Shown here: piece by piece, positions 13,775-18,451 of the stretch | How positions within the stretch are numbered: position 1 is the stretch's first letter | How the letters are laid out: the number at the start of each line of letters is the position of its first letter | Assembly (NCBI GenBank): GCA_016293615.1 | Contig: JAEDDX010000054.1 | Span: 1-18,451 of the forward strand | Direction: 5' to 3' | DNA length: 18,451 nucleotides | Source: Acetatifactor sp. | Lineage (GTDB): Bacteria; Bacillota; Clostridia; Lachnospirales; Lachnospiraceae | Program-made: the position numbers and the translations under genes | Notes under the pieces: generated by a model | Database searches by the model: none | What the model was told of the DNA's origin: nothing | Seen by the model: only the letters and a program-made list of their open reading frames with translations

Positions 13775-15358
13775 ATGGAAAAGAAAAAGAAGAAAACAAG
13801 TTATAAAAAATATTGGTTTACATATATTAAAACTACAGTGCTCACTCTTTTCGTGTGCCTGTTTCTTGTCCCCGGTTATGTCCGTTTCGAGAAGACAGGC
13901 GACAACTTCTTCTATGTGCAGGTCAACGGACAGTATGTGGGAAGCGTTGCCGACAGGGAGACCGCACAGCGTCTTCTGCGGGAAGCGCGTCGCAAGGTGG
14001 CTCTCAGAAATGCCGGACTGACTTTCATGAATGTGGACATGCACATTGAGGGGCGCGAGGTTCTCTGGGGACAGGTTGATGAAGAGAGCGCTGTGACCGA
14101 GAGAATGGAGAGCGTCCTGTCAGTCAGCGTGCTTGAGACGCTTCAGCATGCGTATGCAGTAAAACTGAACGACTATGTCGTCAATCTGGCCGGGCTGGAC
14201 GAAGTGAAGGAGCTTCTGCAGACTGCCGTCAATAAGTATGACACGGAAGGAAAGTTCGATGTGGCGCTGGAGTATGACCCCGACAGAGAGTTCAGTGTGC
14301 TTGCCGCATCGGTGAGAAAGAATTCGGAGGAAACACAGGTTGCCTCCTCCGTTCCATCCAAAGCGGGAATTGCGCTTGTCTGGGACCGGATGATGAATCA
14401 GGAGCCGGAAGTGGCGGAGCCTGACTTTGACGATTATGAGAGAGGTATCCTCACCATTGACTTCGCGGAGCAGATCGAGGTGGTCGAATCCTATATGCCC
14501 GCGAGCAGATTATCAACCGTACAGGATGCGGTTGCGGCAATCGTCGCGGACCAGGAAGTACCGCAGATCTATACCGTTGTCTCGGGGGATACTTTGTCTG
14601 AAATCGCCATCAAGGTCAATATCCCCATGGATAAGATCATTGAGATGAATGAGTCGCTGACGGACGAGAAGAGCATTCTGCAGATTGGACAGGAACTGGT
14701 AATCACGGTTCCCGAGCCCGAGCTGTCCGTTGTGAGGACGGAACAGAACTATTACGAAGAAATCTACGACGAAGCGGTGCAATACATCGAGGTCGATACC
14801 TGGTATACCAATCAGAGTCAGGTGATTCAGCAGCCTTCCGCAGGCTTCCGCAAGATCATCGCCGATGTGACATATGTCAATGACAAGATGGTATCCAAGG
14901 ATATCCTGAAAGAAGAAGTGGTGATGGAAGCAGTACCCAAGATCGTGAAGCGGGGTACCAAGATTCCGCCCACCTATATCAAACCGATTTCCGGAGGAAG
15001 ACTGACTTCCAAATTCGGACCCAGAAAGGCACCGAAGCCGGGTGCAAGTACAAACCACAAAGGAGTCGACTGGGCAATTCCTACCGGTACTGCCGTTCGC
15101 GCTTCCTGCGGCGGTAAAGTTACCAAAGCCGGTTGGGGAAGCGGTTATGGTTATGTAGTCTATATTGACCATGAGGACGGCAAGCAGACCCGCTACGGTC
15201 ACCTCAGCAAAATCCTGGTATCCGTCGGCGATAAGGTCAAGCAGGGGGATAAGATTGCCCTGAGCGGTAATACCGGAATCAGTACGGGACCGCACCTTCA
15301 CTTTGAGATTCTGGTGGGTGGAACGAAGGTTGATCCTCTGAAATATGTGTCAAAATAG
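13775..15358 (+). CDS. membrane-anchored LysM-G5-M23 peptidoglycan endopeptidase
   Basis: A 527-residue cell-wall hydrolase. A lysine-rich N-terminus is followed by one hydrophobic segment (about 16-36), a membrane anchor or uncleaved signal. An extracellular linker domain of mixed structure follows to about 255. A LysM module starts at Y266 (YTVVSGDTLSEIA) and runs to about 311. A G5-like domain spans about 340-400 (ending IVKRGTK). The C-terminal M23 peptidase domain has H428 and D432 in NHKGVDW and H507-L-H509 in HLHFE, the zinc and catalytic set, all intact. Such enzymes cut peptide cross-links in peptidoglycan during growth or sporulation. Initiation relies on a weak GGGAAG ahead of ATG 13775. 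No promoter is seen in the 31-base gap, so it is probably read from 12533. No terminator is visible after it. Confidence 0.92.
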   Translation: MEKKKKKTSYKKYWFTYIKTTVLTLFVCLFLVPGYVRFEKTGDNFFYVQVNGQYVGSVADRETAQRLLREARRKVALRNAGLTFMNVDMHIEGREVLWGQVDEESAVTERMESVLSVSVLETLQHAYAVKLNDYVVNLAGLDEVKELLQTAVNKYDTEGKFDVALEYDPDREFSVLAASVRKNSEETQVASSVPSKAGIALVWDRMMNQEPEVAEPDFDDYERGILTIDFAEQIEVVESYMPASRLSTVQDAVAAIVADQEVPQIYTVVSGDTLSEIAIKVNIPMDKIIEMNESLTDEKSILQIGQELVITVPEPELSVVRTEQNYYEEIYDEAVQYIEVDTWYTNQSQVIQQPSAGFRKIIADVTYVNDKMVSKDILKEEVVMEAVPKIVKRGTKIPPTYIKPISGGRLTSKFGPRKAPKPGASTNHKGVDWAIPTGTAVRASCGGKVTKAGWGSGYGYVVYIDHEDGKQTRYGHLSKILVSVGDKVKQGDKIALSGNTGISTGPHLHFEILVGGTKVDPLKYVSK

Positions 15359-15388
15359 CATATTTTGCCCAATAGAATGTGTGTTCTG

Positions 15389-15417
15389 TTTACAAACGCA
15401 TACAGATATGTTAATAT
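15389..15417 (+). promoter_or_regulatory. sigma-A promoter of murA
   Basis: TTTACA (15389-15394), a 17-base spacer and TAATAT (15412-15417). The 5' leader of about 60 bases contains TTGTTAA twice (15418-15424 and 15430-15436). Confidence 0.7.
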
Positions 15418-15484
15418 TTGTTAAAGAATTGTTAATTTTTCTTTCATGATTTGAATTTATGACCCTTGAATGAGGTAGAGATAA

Positions 15485-16777
15485 ATGGAACAATATGTGA
15501 TTAAAGGCGGGAATCCCCTGGTCGGGGAGGTTGAAATAGGAGGCAGCAAAAATGCAGCGCTTCCTATTCTTGCTGCCGCCATGTTGACGGACGAAACCGT
15601 ATATATCGACAATATGCCCGATGTCTTTGATACCAATGTGCTGCTTCATGCCCTTGAGGGAATCGGAGTGATGGTGAAGAGAACCGGCAGACACAGTGTG
15701 ATTCTCAATGCGGGCAATATTAACAGTGTTATCATTACGGATGAGAATATCAAGAAGATCAGAGCGGCGTATTATCCGACAGGTGCGCTCCTCGGAAAAT
15801 ACCACGAGGCACAGGTGCCTCTCCCGGGCGGCTGCGATATCGGCTGCCGTGCAATCGACCAGCATATCAAAGGCTTCAAGGCCCTGGGCGCCGAGGTCGT
15901 GATTGAACATGGTCTCATTAAGACCAAGGCTGAAAGACTGGCCGGAAGTCATATCTATATGGACTGCGTCAGTGTCGGTGCCACCATCAATGTGATGATG
16001 ACAGCTGCCCTTGCAGAGGGTCTTACCATCATTGAAAATGCCGCAAAGGAGCCGCATGTTGTCGACCTGGCTAACTTCCTGAACAGCATGGGGGCCAATA
16101 TTAAGGGTGCAGGAACCGATGTCATCCGTATCAAGGGCGTGACAAAGCTTCATGGCACTGAATATACGATCATCCCGGACCAGATCGAGGCGGGAACCTT
16201 TATGTTTGCCGCAGCGGTCACCAAGGGTGATGTGACCGTGAAAAATGTAATTCCGAAGCATCTGGAGTCCATCACCGCGAAGCTGATGGAGATCGGCTGC
16301 GAGATAGAAGAATCGGATGACTGCATGCGTGTGGTTTCCTCCAAGAGACTGAAAACCACTCATGTCAAAACGCTTCCTTACCCCGGATTCCCGACAGATA
16401 TGCAGCCTCAGATTGCAGTGGCGCTGGCACTCGCACAGGGAACCAGTATCGTTACGGAAAGTATATTCGAAAATCGCTTCAAATATGTAGACGAGCTGAC
16501 CAGAATGGGCGCTAATATCAAGGTTGAGGGTAACACGGCAGTCATCGCGGGCGTGAACCGTTACACCGGAGCAAGCATCTCCGCGCCTGACCTTCGCGCA
16601 GGAGCTGCCCTTGTCACCGCCGCACTGGCTGCAGACGGCTATTCCGTTGTGGATGATATTCGCTTTATTGAGCGGGGCTACGAAGACTTTGAACAGAAGC
16701 TTCAGGGACTCGGCGCACAGATCGAGCGCGTCTCCAATGAGAAGGAGATTCAGAAGTTCAAGCTTCAGGTCGGCTGA
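15485..16777 (+). CDS. murA: UDP-N-acetylglucosamine 1-carboxyvinyltransferase
   Basis: A 430-residue EPSP-synthase-fold enzyme. It catalyses the first committed step of peptidoglycan synthesis, transferring enolpyruvate from phosphoenolpyruvate to UDP-GlcNAc in the cytoplasm. Visible landmarks are GGSKNAALP (K22, N23), the flexible loop PLPGGCDIGC with the catalytic cysteine C117 (the fosfomycin-reactive residue), GFPTDMQPQ with the conserved aspartate, and DLRAGAALV near the end. The length is normal. GAGG (15472-15475) lies 9 bases before the ATG. It has its own promoter. Firmicutes often carry two copies (MurA and MurZ); which of the two this is cannot be told here. Confidence 0.96.
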   Translation: MEQYVIKGGNPLVGEVEIGGSKNAALPILAAAMLTDETVYIDNMPDVFDTNVLLHALEGIGVMVKRTGRHSVILNAGNINSVIITDENIKKIRAAYYPTGALLGKYHEAQVPLPGGCDIGCRAIDQHIKGFKALGAEVVIEHGLIKTKAERLAGSHIYMDCVSVGATINVMMTAALAEGLTIIENAAKEPHVVDLANFLNSMGANIKGAGTDVIRIKGVTKLHGTEYTIIPDQIEAGTFMFAAAVTKGDVTVKNVIPKHLESITAKLMEIGCEIEESDDCMRVVSSKRLKTTHVKTLPYPGFPTDMQPQIAVALALAQGTSIVTESIFENRFKYVDELTRMGANIKVEGNTAVIAGVNRYTGASISAPDLRAGAALVTAALAADGYSVVDDIRFIERGYEDFEQKLQGLGAQIERVSNEKEIQKFKLQVG

Positions 16778-16806
16778 GTAAATTTTTCCAAAGAAGCAAA
16801 TTTGTG

Positions 16807-16835
16807 TTGACAAAACAAACACGGTTTCTTATAGT
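16807..16835 (+). promoter_or_regulatory. strong sigma-A promoter of the SAM riboswitch-metK unit
   Basis: TTGACA (16807-16812, perfect -35), a 17-base spacer and TATAGT (16830-16835). Transcription should start at about 16842, just before the aptamer. Confidence 0.85.
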
Positions 16836-16860
16836 ATATGTTGTAAATTATATAGTAATT

Positions 16861-16960
16861 CTCTTATTCAGAGTGGTGGAGATACATAGGATCGATGAAG
16901 CCACGGCAACCCCCGATGGGAAGGTGCCATCCTGAGCGAGTACGAATCGAACAATAAGAG
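16861..16960 (+). promoter_or_regulatory. SAM-I riboswitch (S-box) aptamer
   Basis: P1 is CTCTTATT (16861-16868) with AATAAGAG (16953-16960), a perfect 8-base stem. Inside are the conserved S-box elements CAGAGTGGTGGAG, GATGAAGCC-CGGCAACC and GGAAGGTGCCA-TCCTGAGCG. S-adenosylmethionine binding stabilises P1. TAAGAGGATC (16955-16964) can instead pair with GGTCCGCTTA (16982-16991), 9 of 10 bases, to form the antiterminator. High SAM should therefore turn metK off. Confidence 0.95.
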
Positions 16961-16981
16961 GATCGAATGCTTGTAGATTAC

Positions 16982-17014
16982 GGTCCGCTTATGGTTAAGC
17001 GGATCTTTTCTTTT
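16982..17014 (+). terminator. riboswitch-controlled terminator
   Basis: GGTCCGCTTA (16982-16991) pairs with TAAGCGGATC (16996-17005) across TGGT, followed by TTTTCTTTT. It is the expression platform of the SAM riboswitch. Confidence 0.9.
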
Positions 17015-17089
17015 GCTCAATTTTTATGCACAATATTTACGCAATGGGGCGTGAAGTGAGTGCGCTTCAAGGATGAAAGGAAGAAACAA

Positions 17090-18277
17090 ATGGAAAAAAG
17101 ATTATTTACTTCAGAGTCTGTAACAGAGGGACATCCCGATAAGCTCTGCGACGCAGTATCCGATGCGATTCTGGATGCCTGCATCGAACAGGATCCGATG
17201 AGCCGTGTTGCCTGTGAGACAACAAGCTGTACCGGCTTTGTACTGGTAACGGGCGAGATCACCACTAAGGCAAACCTCGATATTGCAGGTATCGTCAGAA
17301 AGACTGTGAACGAGATCGGCTATACCGGTTCCCAAATCGGTTTTGACGGTAATACCTGTGCCGTTATGGTTGCGCTGGACAAGCAGTCTCCCGATATTGC
17401 GATGGGCGTCGACAAAGCACTGGAGGCCAGAGAAGCTAAGATGAGCGACGAACAGATCGAAGCCATCGGTGCAGGTGACCAGGGAATGATGTTCGGTTAT
17501 GCGACCAACGAGACACCCGAGCTGATGCCCTATCCGATTTCCCTTGCACATAAGCTGACCAGACAGCTTACCAAGGTTCGTAAGGACGGCACCTTGAGCT
17601 ACCTTCGCCCTGACGGTAAGAGCCAGGTTTCCGTAGAGTATGATGAGAACGGCAAGCCGGTTCGTCTGGAGGCGGTGGTTCTTTCTACACAGCATGACGA
17701 GGAAGTGACTCAGGAGCAGATTCATGCCGATATTAAAAAGTATGTATTCGATCCCGTGCTCCCGGCAGACATGATCGATGAGAACACGAAGTTCTTCATC
17801 AACCCCACCGGTCGTTTTGTCATCGGCGGACCTCAGGGTGATGCAGGTCTCACGGGCAGAAAGATTATTGTCGACACTTACGGCGGATATGCCCGTCACG
17901 GCGGCGGTGCATTCTCCGGAAAGGACTGCACCAAGGTTGACCGCAGCGCGGCATACGCAGCCCGTTATGTGGCGAAGAACATTGTGGCAGCCGGTCTTGC
18001 CGAGAAGTGCGAGATTCAGCTTTCCTATGCAATCGGCGTGGCTAAGCCCACCTCCGTCATGGTGGATACCTTCGGCACCGGCAAGCTTTCCGATGAAAAG
18101 TTCGTCGATATCATCAGAGAGAACTTCGACCTTCGTCCCGCCGGCATCATCAAGATGCTCGACCTGCGCAGACCCATCTACAGAGAAACCGCTGCATACG
18201 GTCATTTCGGACGCACCGATGTTAACTTCCCATGGGAGGCAATCGACAAGGCAGAAGTATTGAAGAAGTATCTGTAA
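17090..18277 (+). CDS. metK: S-adenosylmethionine synthetase
   Basis: A 395-residue methionine adenosyltransferase, which makes SAM from methionine and ATP. The chosen ATG gives the usual family N-terminus MEKRLFTSESVTEGHPDK (H15, D17, K18 in the active site). AAGGAAG lies 6 bases upstream, and an in-frame GTG at 17060 is poorer. Other signatures are GAGDQGMMFGYA and GGGAFSGKDCTKVDRSAAY. The length is normal. Expression should be governed by the SAM-I riboswitch directly upstream, a feedback loop in which the product shuts off its own synthesis. Confidence 0.98.
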   Translation: MEKRLFTSESVTEGHPDKLCDAVSDAILDACIEQDPMSRVACETTSCTGFVLVTGEITTKANLDIAGIVRKTVNEIGYTGSQIGFDGNTCAVMVALDKQSPDIAMGVDKALEAREAKMSDEQIEAIGAGDQGMMFGYATNETPELMPYPISLAHKLTRQLTKVRKDGTLSYLRPDGKSQVSVEYDENGKPVRLEAVVLSTQHDEEVTQEQIHADIKKYVFDPVLPADMIDENTKFFINPTGRFVIGGPQGDAGLTGRKIIVDTYGGYARHGGGAFSGKDCTKVDRSAAYAARYVAKNIVAAGLAEKCEIQLSYAIGVAKPTSVMVDTFGTGKLSDEKFVDIIRENFDLRPAGIIKMLDLRRPIYRETAAYGHFGRTDVNFPWEAIDKAEVLKKYL

Positions 18278-18293
18278 TATATGTGAATGCAAG

Positions 18294-18326
18294 AGTCCTT
18301 CCTGTTTGCCGGGAAGGACTTTTTTA
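18294..18326 (+). terminator. terminator after metK
   Basis: AGTCCTTCC (18294-18302) pairs perfectly with GGAAGGACT (18312-18320), followed by a run of seven T. Confidence 0.92.
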
Positions 18327-18343
18327 TGCAATCCGGCAATTTC

Positions 18344-18451
18344 TCACACCGGCAGTGTATCAATGGATTTTTCCTCCCGGAAGAGCATTGCGCCCGGAAA
18401 AAGGACTGAAATCAGGAGCAGACTACCTATAAAGCAGGCGGATCTGCGAAT
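18344..18451 (-). CDS. possible 3' end of a minus-strand gene (partial)
   Basis: On the minus strand, 35 codons from the window edge run open to a TGA at 18346-18344, with a hydrophobic stretch GSLLLISVLFPGAMLF near the edge. It is the only open frame on that strand at this edge. It could be the tail of a membrane protein or chance, and it is not recognised. Confidence 0.2.
   Translation of the reverse strand: MRRSACFIGSLLLISVLFPGAMLFREEKSIDTLPV

Noticed and set aside
15350..16822. Long minus-strand open frame opposite murA
   Set aside because: It is antisense to an unmistakable murA. Its composition is rich in His, Cys and Arg, it has no family motif, and no ribosome binding site was seen.
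17111..18331. Long minus-strand open frame opposite metK
   Set aside because: A codon-bias shadow of metK, with no recognisable domain.
18232..18432. Short plus-strand open frame over the end of metK and its terminator
   Set aside because: It runs through the metK terminator hairpin and has no ribosome binding site.

Overview
The window looks like chromosome of a spore-forming Firmicute, most likely a Lachnospiraceae-type Clostridium relative. The reasons are the SAM-I riboswitch ahead of metK, strong AGGAGG-type ribosome binding sites, sigma-A-like promoters, a spoIIID fragment, a RelQ-type alarmone synthetase, and a LysM-G5-M23 wall hydrolase. No taxonomic search was possible.

Region 1 (1 to about 4660) is AT-rich and looks foreign. 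It is the right-hand part of an integrative element whose left end lies outside the window. It holds a small unrecognised ORF (53-382) coupled to a large NTPase gene (384-2968). That gene encodes a ParA-like domain with the variant P-loop KGGVGRT, then a second P-loop NTPase. It is split by a one-base frameshift inside the second Walker A motif. A terminator follows, with a promoter overlapping it, and then a large serine recombinase (3077-4660). The recombinase stop codon lies in DNA that also encodes the start of a 3' fragment of spoIIID (about 4650-4799). The element therefore appears to have integrated into the HTH-coding part of this mother-cell sporulation regulator. This layout recalls the skin element in sigK.

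Region 2 (4800-8650) is richer in GC. A consensus-like promoter drives a tight three-gene operon. The genes encode a vWA protein with a metallopeptidase-like N-terminus that lacks the usual glutamate, a MoxR-type AAA+ ATPase, and a BspA-like leucine-rich-repeat protein. It ends in a terminator. The layout resembles a MoxR/vWA/third-component module; its role is unknown.

Region 3 (8650-12160) holds nucleotide-sugar and alarmone genes. They are a UAP-like UDP-sugar pyrophosphorylase, galE, a convergent small conserved gene whose stop overlaps that of galE, and a RelQ/YjbM-type (p)ppGpp synthetase with a terminator at its stop codon.

Region 4 (12160-15360) opens with a 460-base intergenic stretch. 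It carries a promoter followed by a GC-rich foldable segment (candidate ncRNA), an 11-base tandem repeat, a 21-base palindrome next to an extended -10 box, and a second promoter. Then follow a tail-anchored coiled-coil protein, a flavin reductase-family protein and a membrane-anchored LysM-G5-M23 peptidase.

Region 5 (15360-18451) holds housekeeping genes: murA with its own promoter, then a complete SAM-I riboswitch with terminator and antiterminator, metK and a strong terminator. The last 100 bases may hold the 3' end of a minus-strand gene.
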